From contig JACRNU010000014.1 in the NCBI GenBank assembly GCA_016234805.1, positions 1-48,778 of the forward strand: a stretch of DNA of 48,778 bases, written 5' to 3'. The notes beneath the pieces are model-generated. The model saw only the letters and a list, made by a program, of their open reading frames with translations, searched no databases and was not told the DNA's origin. Shown piece by piece: positions 1 to 7,819 of this stretch. Origin of the DNA: Elusimicrobiota bacterium. GTDB taxonomy: Bacteria; Elusimicrobiota; Elusimicrobia; UBA1565; UBA9628. Positions within the stretch are counted from its first letter, which is position 1. Each line of letters begins with the position of its first letter. The translations under genes were made by a program, and so were the position numbers.

Positions 1-138
1 TGAAGAGGATGCGCCTCGACGTCGGGAAGCTCCTTCTTCCCGAGCGACGAACCGACCGACGCTACCCTCGTCATGTCAAAATCAAGATGAGCGGCTATCT
101 GCGCAACGACGGGCACCCGGCTTAAGTGAACGGCATTG
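1..138 (+). mobile_element. Right end of an IS4-family insertion sequence (partial copy)
   Basis: These 138 bases are identical to 48641-48778, the right end of the complete element at the other end of the window. They contain the last codons of the transposase and the right terminal inverted repeat, which ends in AAGTGAACGGCATTG at 138. The sequence from 139 onward is unrelated to the right end of the window. I infer a second copy of the element whose left part lies outside the window. Confidence 0.9.
3..125 (+). CDS. IS4-family transposase, C-terminal fragment
   Basis: This is the C-terminal 40 residues of the same transposase encoded complete at 47497-48765. It starts KRMRLDVGKLLLPE and ends GHPA followed by TAA. 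The rest lies upstream of the window edge. It carries no catalytic residues. It is partial only because the window or contig begins here. Confidence 0.85.
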   Translation, partial: KRMRLDVGKLLLPERRTDRRYPRHVKIKMSGYLRNDGHPA

Positions 139-952
139 CGGTTAGCCCCACCGTGCCCAAGACCCAGCCCGTCATGTTCCGGCCAGGGTCGAGGTTGGCG
201 GCCCAGATGTCGAAGAGCCCGCTTCCCTCCACGGCGCCGCGGCCCAGCCGCCAGAACCCGGCATAGACCAGGGCCGCGGCAGCGGCCGGGCCCAGGGTCC
301 AGGCCGGGATGGAAGGCGCGGCGTACGGGACATCCTCCCGGACCCTTCTCGCGGCAGCCAGGCCCACGGCCGCGCCGGCCAGGGCCATGAGCCCCATCTC
401 CACCCGGGCCAGGAGGGCGAGGAAGGCGAAGGCCGAGGAGAGGACGAGGGAGGCCCGCTTCCTGCCGCGGACCCACTCCATGGCGCAGTAGACGCTGGCC
501 AGGGACAGGGCGGTCCCGTGCACGGAGGGATAGGCGTAGGGCAGGATGTGGGTGAAGATGCCGAGGGACTCGTAGTGCGCGAAAGCGAGCACGAAGAGAT
601 AGGTCGCGCCGCACAGCGCCGATATCCACGGCCCGAGGAAGAACCGGCTGACGCGGAAGCACAGCCAGGCCATGGCCGCGGTGGCCAGGGTCCCGCTCAG
701 GACCAGGGCCCCCACCCCGCCCCCGAAGAGCCGCATGAACCCGGCGTTGCAGTAGGGCGAGAACGGGCCGTACAGGTAGAAGATATCTCGGTACAGGAGC
801 CTGCCGGAGAGCAGTTCCAGGGGCATGCTCAACTCACGGCCCGTGTCGATGACGAGGTCGCCCCATCTGAGCCAGGTGCGCCAGAGAAGGAAGATGAGGC
901 AGGCCAGCACCGACAGAAGAGGCAGGGCCTCGCCTCGCCGGTCCTCCGTCAT
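122..952 (-). CDS. GT-C / PMT_2-like membrane glycosyltransferase, C-terminus cut off by IS
   Basis: 276 residues remain of a polytopic membrane protein. After the first membrane segment there is an Asp (VIDTGRE) and then GRLLYRDIFYLYGPFSPY, the pattern of the first periplasmic loop of GT39/GT83-type (PMT_2, ArnT-like) lipid-sugar transferases, where that Asp is the catalytic base. Roughly six more hydrophobic segments follow. The last native codons are at about 139; the final residues AMPFT and the stop come from the IS inverted repeat, so the protein is truncated and lacks its usual C-terminal half. Its ATG overlaps the stop of the upstream phosphatidyltransferase (ATGA at 949-952), so it is the third gene of a coupled operon. 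The family is moderately sure; the sugar and acceptor cannot be told. Confidence 0.7.
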   Translation of the reverse strand: MTEDRRGEALPLLSVLACLIFLLWRTWLRWGDLVIDTGRELSMPLELLSGRLLYRDIFYLYGPFSPYCNAGFMRLFGGGVGALVLSGTLATAAMAWLCFRVSRFFLGPWISALCGATYLFVLAFAHYESLGIFTHILPYAYPSVHGTALSLASVYCAMEWVRGRKRASLVLSSAFAFLALLARVEMGLMALAGAAVGLAAARRVREDVPYAAPSIPAWTLGPAAAAALVYAGFWRLGRGAVEGSGLFDIWAANLDPGRNMTGWVLGTVGLTAMPFT

Positions 953-1626
953 TTCCTTGGACCCGCTTCCGGAGAAGCCTCGGCCGTCTCATCCAGGGCG
1001 GCCTTGAGCACGGCCCTGCTGTCGTAGACCAGGAGCCCGAACCTCGCCAGGTTGAACAGCGTCAGGACGACGGAGAGCCGGACCAGGTCCTGGAGCATCT
1101 CCCTCCGGTCGGCCCCGCACATGCAGACCGGGCCGTGACCGGCTTCCCCGACGAGGAACGCGCCGGCGAGGAAGAAGAGCGCCATCTTCATGCACAGGTA
1201 GAGCGCGCGCGAGGCGGGAGAAGCCACCAGCAGCGCGCCCCACCGCGAGCGGTTCACGGAGAAGGTGCTCTCGCCCGCTTTGAAGTTGAGGTGGCGCACG
1301 AGGTCCGCGGCAAAGCCCCTGGAGATGAAGACCATGGGCACGAACAGGGGGATGAGGCGCTGCCAAGCGAGGAAGACCAGCAGGACGCTCTCCGTGATCC
1401 TGTCTCCCAGGGTATCGAGCAGGCCTCCGAGCCGCGAAGCTGTCTTGAGCCTGCGCGCGACCCAACCGTCGAGGCCGTCCATGATGAACGCAGCCGCGAG
1501 CACGGCCAGGCCCGCCAGCCGCGGCCCGGGAGCCTCCTGGCTCCAGAGGTCGACGACGAGGAACACGAGGACCGTCCTCAACAGCACGATGAGATTCGCC
1601 GTGTTCCGCGGCAGCGCGAGAGTCAC
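949..1626 (-). CDS. CDP-alcohol phosphatidyltransferase family membrane protein
   Basis: 225 residues. The family signature D-x2-D-G-x2-A-R-x8-G-x3-D-x3-D is complete at residues 50-75 (DGLDGWVARR then GGLLDTLGD). The Asp residues bind metal and catalyse transfer of a phosphatidyl group from a CDP-alcohol. Several membrane helices flank it, as in PgsA/PssA-like enzymes. I chose the GTG at 1626, which overlaps the TGA of the radical SAM gene (GTGA); the longer open frame upstream is arginine/proline-rich shadow of that gene. The acceptor alcohol is not evident: the neighbourhood (radical SAM, GT-C protein) suggests a special polar lipid or lipid-linked glycan rather than housekeeping phosphatidylglycerol. 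Confidence 0.85.
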   Translation of the reverse strand: MTLALPRNTANLIVLLRTVLVFLVVDLWSQEAPGPRLAGLAVLAAAFIMDGLDGWVARRLKTASRLGGLLDTLGDRITESVLLVFLAWQRLIPLFVPMVFISRGFAADLVRHLNFKAGESTFSVNRSRWGALLVASPASRALYLCMKMALFFLAGAFLVGEAGHGPVCMCGADRREMLQDLVRLSVVLTLFNLARFGLLVYDSRAVLKAALDETAEASPEAGPRK

Positions 1627-2765
1627 GACCTCGCCCCCAGGAGGTTCCCTGCCAGGACCCTGGGCAGGGACCCGCCGATGGCGCTGAAGGCGTCGCACGG
1701 GCTCCAGCAGGAGGGACAGCGGAGCTCGCGGCACTCCTTCGCCAGGCTCAGCGCGGGCTTCGAGCGCCAGAGTTCCCCGAAATCCGCCTCCATGTCCCTG
1801 ACGTTGACGAGCTTCCGCTGGAAGACCGCGCAGGGATAGAGGTCGCCGGCAGGGTCGAGGTAGCAGGTCGTGGAGAGCGCCTGGCACGGGAGAGGACAAC
1901 GGCGGGTGGAGAGGAAATCAGGCACCCGGGCCAGGTAGCTGCGCCTCAGGAAGTTGTTGACGCTCCAGCCCTCGCGGTCCATGCCGAGGATGCGCCGCAC
2001 CTCCTCGAGGAGGGGACCCTCGTCGGGTCCGTCGAGGTCCAGGTTGTCGTAGTAGAAGCCCGAGCGCTGGAACACGTTGACGTTGATGTCGTCGAACCGG
2101 AGCGCCGGGTAGGCCTCCTTGAGGGCCGCGTGGGCCGCGGAGAAGGAGCCCACGTTATCCCTCGACAGGGTGAAGCCCACCTGCGCCTTGACCCCGCGGA
2201 CCATTTTGAGCCTAAGAAAGGTCTCGACCGCGCTCTTCCAGACTCCCTGGCGTCCACGGATCCGGTCGTGGAGGTGGGGAGGCCCGTCCACGCTCACGGT
2301 GAAGACGGCCTCGACCTCGGGAGCCCGGCGCCGGATGAGGCCCACGATGTCCAGGACGCGGTCCGTCAGGGTGCCGTTCGTGGCGAAATGCAGGGCGCGC
2401 AGTCCCCGGCATCGGTCCAGCACCGTTTCCACGATCCCGGACAGGTCCTCCCGCAGAAACGGCTCTCCGCCCGTGATCCCCACCCAGGAGAACCCGCGGC
2501 CGCGGTCGAAGAACCTCCGGATGTCTTCGAGGGAGAGTTCGGGCTGGGGGGCCTTGCGCCAGATGCGGCACATGGAGCAGGAGAGATTGCAGCGATAGGT
2601 GACCGCGAAGGAGAGCTTGAGAGGATAGCCCGGCCGGCCGCAGTTGGAGGCCAGCAGGGTCCTGAGAAGCCTGGCCGTGGAGAGCAGCTTCTTCACTCGT
2701 CCGCGGCCGGCACGACGGATGATCCGCTCACCATGGGTAAGATGCTGCGTCCTGCTACGGCCCAT
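1623..2765 (-). CDS. Radical SAM / SPASM-domain protein
   Basis: The radical SAM cluster motif is seen as CNLSCSMC (CxxxCxxC), followed by GITGGEPFLRED and HFATNGTL, all typical of the family. The C-terminal third carries the SPASM cysteines (RCPLPCQALSTTCYLDPAGD, PCAVF, CRELRCPSCWSPC), which bind one or two auxiliary Fe-S clusters. SPASM enzymes modify peptides or other substrates, but nothing here identifies the substrate. It is the first gene of the operon with the phosphatidyltransferase and GT-C protein. The start is uncertain: a good TATAAT on this strand lies at 2764-2769, overlapping the chosen ATG at 2765, so translation may really begin at a GTG near 2696. The longer ATG frame to 2795 collides with the divergent gene. 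Confidence 0.85.
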   Translation of the reverse strand: MGRSRTQHLTHGERIIRRAGRGRVKKLLSTARLLRTLLASNCGRPGYPLKLSFAVTYRCNLSCSMCRIWRKAPQPELSLEDIRRFFDRGRGFSWVGITGGEPFLREDLSGIVETVLDRCRGLRALHFATNGTLTDRVLDIVGLIRRRAPEVEAVFTVSVDGPPHLHDRIRGRQGVWKSAVETFLRLKMVRGVKAQVGFTLSRDNVGSFSAAHAALKEAYPALRFDDINVNVFQRSGFYYDNLDLDGPDEGPLLEEVRRILGMDREGWSVNNFLRRSYLARVPDFLSTRRCPLPCQALSTTCYLDPAGDLYPCAVFQRKLVNVRDMEADFGELWRSKPALSLAKECRELRCPSCWSPCDAFSAIGGSLPRVLAGNLLGARS

Positions 2766-2782
2766 TATATCACGAAAAACTG

Positions 2783-2788
2783 TATAAT
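2783..2788 (+). promoter_or_regulatory. -10 box TATAAT of a leaderless promoter
   Basis: A perfect TATAAT ends 5 nt before the ATG at 2794, so the predicted transcription start coincides with the start codon. A second TATAAT on the opposite strand (2764-2769) faces the radical SAM gene, giving a compact divergent promoter. No clear -35 box is seen for either. Confidence 0.6.
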
Positions 2789-2793
2789 CCCGC

Positions 2794-3438
2794 ATGCTCA
2801 AGGTCCTCACGCCCAACCCTGAGACCGATTCCTCGCGCCCGGCGACGCCGGCGGCATTGAAGACCGAGCTCTTCCGCAAGCTCTTCCACCTCTGCACCCT
2901 CGTCTACCTCGCGGCCTACCTCATCATCGGCCCGGAACGCATCATGGCGGCCATGCTGCCCTGGATGGCCGTGGTATGGGCCTTCGAGGCCCTCCGGTTC
3001 CACACCTCCTGGGGACGGGCGTGGGTCCAGCGCTGGTTCGGGTTCATGATCCGGGGCAAGGAAGAAGCCCACTACACGGGATTCTTCTACACTTCGCTGG
3101 GAGCCCTGCTGACCTTCGCCTTTTTCCGGGGCCATCCCGACATCGTGCGGATCGCGCTCCTCTATCTCGCGTTCGGAGACTCCGCGTCAGCGGTCGTGGG
3201 CCTGGCCTGGGGCCGCCATCCGTTCTGGGTCTTCGGCCGCAAGAGGACCTGGGAGGGCTCGGCAGCCGGCTTCCTGGCGGCCCTGGGGATCGGAGCCGCC
3301 AACGGGCTCCCGCCCGTCCTCACCGCGCTCGGGGCCCTGGCTTTCAGCGCCGCGGACATCCTGCCTCTTCCGCCGGACGACAATGTCTGGATCCCGATCC
3401 TGCCCGGGGCCGTGCTCTTGGGAGCGATCAACTGGTGA
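2794..3438 (+). CDS. CTP-dependent lipid kinase family (dolichol / phytol / diacylglycerol kinase-like)
   Basis: 214 residues with about six membrane segments. It shows the SEC59/VTE5/DGK1 family pattern: an early RKLFH, then FGDSASAVVGLAWGRH and KRTWEGSAAGF. These CTP-using kinases phosphorylate polyprenols, phytol or diacylglycerol at the membrane. The ATG lies 5 nt after a TATAAT box, which suggests a leaderless message. It heads a three-gene plus-strand run in which every junction overlaps or nearly overlaps. The substrate is unknown; salvage of a polyprenol or diacylglycerol would fit the lipid genes transcribed divergently. Confidence 0.8.
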   Translation: MLKVLTPNPETDSSRPATPAALKTELFRKLFHLCTLVYLAAYLIIGPERIMAAMLPWMAVVWAFEALRFHTSWGRAWVQRWFGFMIRGKEEAHYTGFFYTSLGALLTFAFFRGHPDIVRIALLYLAFGDSASAVVGLAWGRHPFWVFGRKRTWEGSAAGFLAALGIGAANGLPPVLTALGALAFSAADILPLPPDDNVWIPILPGAVLLGAINW

Positions 3439-4121
3439 GAAAGTTCCTCCGCAAGCGCTTTGCCAAGCACCCTGCTCACCAGCCGAAAAAGAAGCCGGCT
3501 CATCCCGCGCCGGACCAGCCGGCCCCGCAGCCTCCCACCCCTGAGCTTCAAGCCGCTCCTCCGGCCGCCCGTGCCGAAGAAGCCCGCCCGACGCCCGTCC
3601 CCTGGGCTTGGCTCGCCACCTCCGTCCTCCTGGGAGCCGCGGCCGGCGTGCTGGCTTACTCGTTATTGGCACGGCCAGCGGCTTCCCGGGGAGGCGACCG
3701 CCTGCCCGACATCCGCCTTCAGACCCTCTCGCTGCGGACCGCTCCCTCGCTGGCTGCCTGCCCGACCGCGACCTGTCTGACCATCTACGTAGCGCCCTGG
3801 TGCGGCTACTGCCGGCAAGGCACTCCCACCATCATCGCGCTCAAGAAGCTGCTGAAGAAAAACGGAGTCACCACCCGCATCATCGTGGGCATGGATGCCA
3901 TGGAAGCCGTACGCGCCTATGCCGCGGATTTCGGACCGGACACGCTCCTCGACCCGGACAGCAGCTTCAGGGTCTCGGGCGTGCCGCACTTCCTGGTCTC
4001 GGACGCCTCGGGCGCCATCTCGAAGAGAGTCCCGGGCCTGCCTCCCTACGACGATCCCGAGAGCGTGGCCGGCTACCTCGGCCTGCCCAACGGCTCCGCG
4101 CCCGCCTCCGCGAAGCCCTGA
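3435..4121 (+). CDS. Membrane-anchored thioredoxin-like protein
   Basis: 228 residues from a GTG that overlaps the previous stop (GTGA). A basic, Pro/Ala-rich cytoplasmic tail (1-55) is followed by one membrane helix (about 56-79) and a thioredoxin fold facing the periplasm. The active site is CGYC at 123-126 (YVAPWCGYC), and the cis-Pro loop is GVPHF. Cys109 and Cys114 are extra cysteines just ahead of the active site. Such proteins reduce or shuffle periplasmic disulfides. The start upstream of 3435 in this frame is shadow of the lipid kinase gene. Confidence 0.8.
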   Translation: MRKFLRKRFAKHPAHQPKKKPAHPAPDQPAPQPPTPELQAAPPAARAEEARPTPVPWAWLATSVLLGAAAGVLAYSLLARPAASRGGDRLPDIRLQTLSLRTAPSLAACPTATCLTIYVAPWCGYCRQGTPTIIALKKLLKKNGVTTRIIVGMDAMEAVRAYAADFGPDTLLDPDSSFRVSGVPHFLVSDASGAISKRVPGLPPYDDPESVAGYLGLPNGSAPASAKP

Positions 4122-4128
4122 CCCGGCC

Positions 4129-5136
4129 TTGATCGAGATCGACGGCTCCCATGGCGAGGGAGGCGGTCAGATCCTGCGCACGGCCGTGGTCTTGAGCCTG
4201 GCCACGGGCCAGGGCTTCCGCCTGCGGTCCATCCGCGCGGGACGGCCTCAGCCGGGACTCAAAGCCCAGCACCTCCACATCCTCAAAGCCCTGGGACGGT
4301 TCTGCGGCTGCGAGGTCACGAGCGCCGCGCTCGGCTCCTCCGAGGTCTCCTTCTCCCCGGGCCCGGTCGCTGGCGCGAAGGTCGTCGTGGACGTGGGAAC
4401 CGCGGGCTCGGTCACCATGATGCTGCAGTCCCTCCTGCCAGCCGCGTTCCTGGCCAAAGGCGCATGCGAGTTCTCCCTCACCGGAGGCACGGACGTCCGG
4501 TGGAGCATGCCCGTGGATTATCTGAGATCCGTGCTCCTGCAGCACCTTCCAGGAGTCACCCTCAGCCTCGAGCGCCGGGGGTTCCATCCCCGGGGAGGGG
4601 GCAGAGTGAGCGTCACGGTGACGCCCCGGCCTCTGCCGCGGTTGAGCCTCGTGGGACCGCCGTCCATCGAGCGGCTGCACGTTTTTTCATCAGCATCGCG
4701 GCATCTCCAAGCCGCGCAGGTGGCTGAGCGCCAGGCTGCCGCGGCCAGCCGCATCATAAGGAACCTGGGCCGGGAAATCGTCGAGACCGTGACCTACGAC
4801 GACTCCCTCTCCCCAGGCAGCGTCATCACCATCGCGGCCGAGGCCGGGACCGGAGCGGCCATCGGAGCGGACAGCCTCGGCGAACTGGGCAAACGCGCCG
4901 AGGAAGTGGGCAGGGAAGCAGCCGAGCTCTTCAATGAGGAAATCCTCTCAGGCGTCAGCGTGGACAGGCACGCCGGCGACAACCTCGTCCTGTGGCTCGC
5001 CCTGAGGGGCGGCGCAGTCGAGGTCTCGGAGGTGACGGAACACACCCGGACCAACATCTGGGTCTGTGAACAGTTCCTCGGTCGGGTGTTCAGGATGGAA
5101 GGAAGGACGATCTCGGTCGAAAGTCCTGTATCGTGA
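4129..5136 (+). CDS. rtcA: RNA 3'-terminal phosphate cyclase RtcA
   Basis: 335 residues, the normal RtcA length. The N-terminal signature IDGSHGEGGGQILRT begins at residue 4, GGTDV and the RGFHPRGGG loop follow, and His281 in DRHAGDN matches the nucleotidyl-accepting histidine. The C-terminal HTRTNIW-VCEQFLGR motif is also present. RtcA adenylylates RNA 3'-phosphate ends and converts them to 2',3'-cyclic phosphate. The start is a TTG 8 nt after the stop of the thioredoxin-like gene; no ATG or GTG exists ahead of the conserved N-terminus. No rtcB or RtcR regulator is seen in the window. Confidence 0.95.
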   Translation: MIEIDGSHGEGGGQILRTAVVLSLATGQGFRLRSIRAGRPQPGLKAQHLHILKALGRFCGCEVTSAALGSSEVSFSPGPVAGAKVVVDVGTAGSVTMMLQSLLPAAFLAKGACEFSLTGGTDVRWSMPVDYLRSVLLQHLPGVTLSLERRGFHPRGGGRVSVTVTPRPLPRLSLVGPPSIERLHVFSSASRHLQAAQVAERQAAAASRIIRNLGREIVETVTYDDSLSPGSVITIAAEAGTGAAIGADSLGELGKRAEEVGREAAELFNEEILSGVSVDRHAGDNLVLWLALRGGAVEVSEVTEHTRTNIWVCEQFLGRVFRMEGRTISVESPVS

Positions 5137-5174
5137 GTCCAGCCCCCCGCACCATCCGGGCCCCATAGCCCCGG

Positions 5175-5798
5175 CTATTGGATCGCCAGCTTCTCGATCC
5201 AGACGATCTCGTTCTGGGAGGAGAAAGTCCCGGGGCTTTGGTACTCCGCGCCTTGCGGATCCCTCAGGCGTACGACGTAGCCCTCCAGCGCCACGAGGTC
5301 GCCGGGCTTGAGCGCACGGATCCGGTATCCCAGCAGGGGATTGGCGGGGATGGCGACCAAGCTGGCCAGGTGGCGGGTGATCTCCTCACGCTCGACCGGC
5401 GCGGTCTGGTAAGACCACGCATAGCCCCGATCGCCCTGGCTGACATGCAGCCACTCCAGGACGCCGTCGTTCGCCAGCGGCCCCCACCCCAGCAGCAGGT
5501 CGGACGGGGCGACGGCGGACAGCATCGAGTAATAGTACGGCTCCTGTCCGAGCACGCGCGCCCTGATGCGGCACCGCTTGAAGGGCACGATCGCGTACCC
5601 CGACCTCTCCCAGCCAGGCGAAGCAGCCACGTCCGCGAGTTCAATCCCCGGAACCAGTTCCAGCGGGTCCGACCGCCTCACCGCGGCTTCGAAAGCCAGG
5701 TACGACCCGGCCCACAACGCCGCGACGAGCCCGAGATGGGTCCAGAGGCGGTGCTTCCCGTCTCGAGCGAAGAGCTCCCGCAACGCGGTCACGGCCAT
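5175..5798 (-). CDS. Membrane-anchored conserved protein of unknown function
   Basis: 207 residues: a basic start, one membrane helix at about residues 17-38 and a periplasmic domain. Near the C-terminus it has IPANPLLGYRIRALKPGDLVALEGYVV, and then a segment ending in an aromatic/acidic strand. I recall similar IPAN plus GDxVxLxGY patterns in uncharacterised bacterial membrane-anchored proteins, but I cannot name a family. ATG at 5798 was chosen because residues upstream in this frame are shadow. It converges with rtcA (39 bp between stops) and is divergent from the kinase gene. Confidence 0.65.
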   Translation of the reverse strand: MAVTALRELFARDGKHRLWTHLGLVAALWAGSYLAFEAAVRRSDPLELVPGIELADVAASPGWERSGYAIVPFKRCRIRARVLGQEPYYYSMLSAVAPSDLLLGWGPLANDGVLEWLHVSQGDRGYAWSYQTAPVEREEITRHLASLVAIPANPLLGYRIRALKPGDLVALEGYVVRLRDPQGAEYQSPGTFSSQNEIVWIEKLAIQ

Positions 5799-5894
5799 AT
5801 TGAACCCAATTCGCGCTGGCGCCACAAGCGGCGCCTCCGCCTCCTCGCGCCGCGCCAGAAGTGATAGAATCAGAGCCGCGCTCCGCTGAGGACC

Positions 5895-7730
5895 ATGGCC
5901 CTGCTCCAGTATCCGGTGACCATCGCGGCCGCCCTGCTGTTGGCGGTCCAACTCCTCGCGGGCGCCTGGGGCTCCCATGTTCTGGCCAGCCTGCTGGCTG
6001 CGGCTCTCGTGGCCGAGGTCGGGATCCTGCCATGGCTGCGCGGCTTGAGTTCCCGGGAATTGGACGGGACGGAGAGCAGGGTCCGGAACGCGCTCTCCGG
6101 AAGGGGTGGAGAGGTCTGGGCCAGGTTCCAGGAACACCTGAGGGCCGGAGGAGACGCGTCCCGCTTCTCCGACCAGGAATTGCTGATCATCTTCCAGGGC
6201 CGCGAGGACGAGCTCCTCGCGGCGCCCGCCCTCTCTTCCGAGTCATCCCTGATGATGATCCGCTCCTTGGCGGAGAGGACCATCGCGTCCTCCGGGACCG
6301 GCCCGCTGCTCCAGGACAAGGTCCTCCTGGCCTGCGCCGGAAGTCCCGCCCTTTCCGACGAGATCCTGGGCATCTACGGCCGCGCAGGGAGGATCGAAGC
6401 CCTGCTGACCCAGGTCCTCGGCTCCCAGTCCGGAGAACCGCGCCTGGCCTTCGCCGGTTCCGCACTGCGCTGCGACAGGCCAGCGGAAGCCCTGAGGCTC
6501 CTGGAAGGCACGGCATCGCCGCAGCCCCAGGAACTGGCCTTGAAGCGGACCGCGTTGACCCGCCTCGGACGCTCCGACGAGGCCGTGAGCATCCTTCTGC
6601 TGCGGCCGCGCCCGGAGTGGTCCTCGGACGACCACGCGCTGGCCCTGCAGTCCTTCGTCAGGGCCGGCGACCGCCAGGGAGCTTCGGATGAGTTCAAGGA
6701 ATTCCAGAACCACTGCGGCCCGGGACGCTATCCGGAAGCCTTCTACGCCTACGCGGACTTCTGCGAAAGGACCGGCCAGAAACAGTCGGCCGAGTCGGTG
6801 TTCAAGCGTTTCCTCGATTCCAACGTCAGCTACAGGGACGTTCCACAGCGCTATTCGCGTCTTCAATCCCTCCATTTCTCCGCGGACGGCCTGGACACCA
6901 TCCTCGCGCCGGCCGCAGCATCCACCGCCGGAGCGCGGCTGATCGCGGGAAAGTTCGAGCTGCGCCAGCGGATCGGCGAGGGCGGGATGGGCGAGGTGTT
7001 CGCCGGCTTCGACCTCAAGCTCCAACGTCCGGTCGCCATCAAGAAGATGAGGTCGGAACTCCGTTCCGACCCGCGCCTGCGCGACCGGTTCTTCCAAGAG
7101 GCCCGGATCGTCAGCCAGCTCTCCCACCCCTACATCGTCAAGCTCCAGGACATCGCCGACGAGACCGAGGGACTGTTCCTGGTCCTGGATTTCGTCGCCG
7201 GCAAGACCCTGTCGCAGCTCCTCTACGAGAGGACCCGTCTCACCCCCGCTGAGTGCCGGCAGGTGCTCGAGCCCGTGTGCCAAGCAGTCGAATACGCGCA
7301 CGCCCAGCGCGTCCTGCATCGGGACCTCAAACCATCCAACATCATGATCACCGCCACCGGGTTCCCGATGGTGATGGACTTCGGCCTGGCCCGGCAAGTC
7401 AAGGAGAGCTTGTCCCAGCTGACCCGGCAAGATGTTTCGGGCACGCCGGCCTACATGGCGCCGGAACAGCATCTCGGGAAGGCGGATGAATCCTCGGACG
7501 TCTACTCGTTGGGCGTCTGCCTCTACGAGATGCTGACCGGCGAGATCCCCTTCAAAGGAGCCGACCTCCTGACCCAGAAGGAACGGATGGCCTTCGACCG
7601 CCCCAGCGCCCGCGTCCCCGGGCTCCCCGCGGCCGCGGACGCCCTCATCGCAAGCGCCCTGGCCGCGCGGCCGGAGGACCGCATCCGTATAGCCGCCCAA
7701 TTCCTCGACGAGCTCAAAGGCCTGGGCTGA
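5895..7730 (+). CDS. Membrane Ser/Thr protein kinase with N-terminal helical repeat region
   Basis: 611 residues. Two hydrophobic segments (about 8-50) anchor it, an all-helical TPR/SEL1-like stretch follows (about 60-340), and a Hanks-type kinase domain occupies 350-608. Kinase motifs are intact: GEGGMGEV glycine loop, VAIKK lysine, HRDLKPSN catalytic loop (about 474), DFG (about 495), SGTPAYMAPEQ and DVYSLGV. It should be an active cytoplasmic kinase. This order (membrane plus repeats first, kinase last) is the reverse of PknB-type receptors. A TAGAAT box at 5865-5870 and a TGAGGA ribosome site precede the ATG. Confidence 0.92.
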   Translation: MALLQYPVTIAAALLLAVQLLAGAWGSHVLASLLAAALVAEVGILPWLRGLSSRELDGTESRVRNALSGRGGEVWARFQEHLRAGGDASRFSDQELLIIFQGREDELLAAPALSSESSLMMIRSLAERTIASSGTGPLLQDKVLLACAGSPALSDEILGIYGRAGRIEALLTQVLGSQSGEPRLAFAGSALRCDRPAEALRLLEGTASPQPQELALKRTALTRLGRSDEAVSILLLRPRPEWSSDDHALALQSFVRAGDRQGASDEFKEFQNHCGPGRYPEAFYAYADFCERTGQKQSAESVFKRFLDSNVSYRDVPQRYSRLQSLHFSADGLDTILAPAAASTAGARLIAGKFELRQRIGEGGMGEVFAGFDLKLQRPVAIKKMRSELRSDPRLRDRFFQEARIVSQLSHPYIVKLQDIADETEGLFLVLDFVAGKTLSQLLYERTRLTPAECRQVLEPVCQAVEYAHAQRVLHRDLKPSNIMITATGFPMVMDFGLARQVKESLSQLTRQDVSGTPAYMAPEQHLGKADESSDVYSLGVCLYEMLTGEIPFKGADLLTQKERMAFDRPSARVPGLPAAADALIASALAARPEDRIRIAAQFLDELKGLG

Positions 7731-7750
7731 CCGCGTCATCGAACGACGGG

Positions 7751-7819
7751 ATGAGACGCCTTTTCTTCCTCGCGATCGCGGCCATCATCCTGCCGGCCGC
7801 CGCGTACCGTTTCACCTAG
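7751..7819 (+). CDS. Possible 22-residue hydrophobic peptide
   Basis: ATG follows GACGGG and encodes MRRLFFLAIAAIILPAAA then YRFT and stop. It looks like a signal peptide or single membrane helix and lies 20 bp after the kinase stop, overlapping the 3' end of the convergent amylase by 8 nt. It may be a genuine small membrane peptide, the remnant of a lost secreted-protein gene, or chance. Confidence 0.25.
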   Translation: MRRLFFLAIAAIILPAAAYRFT

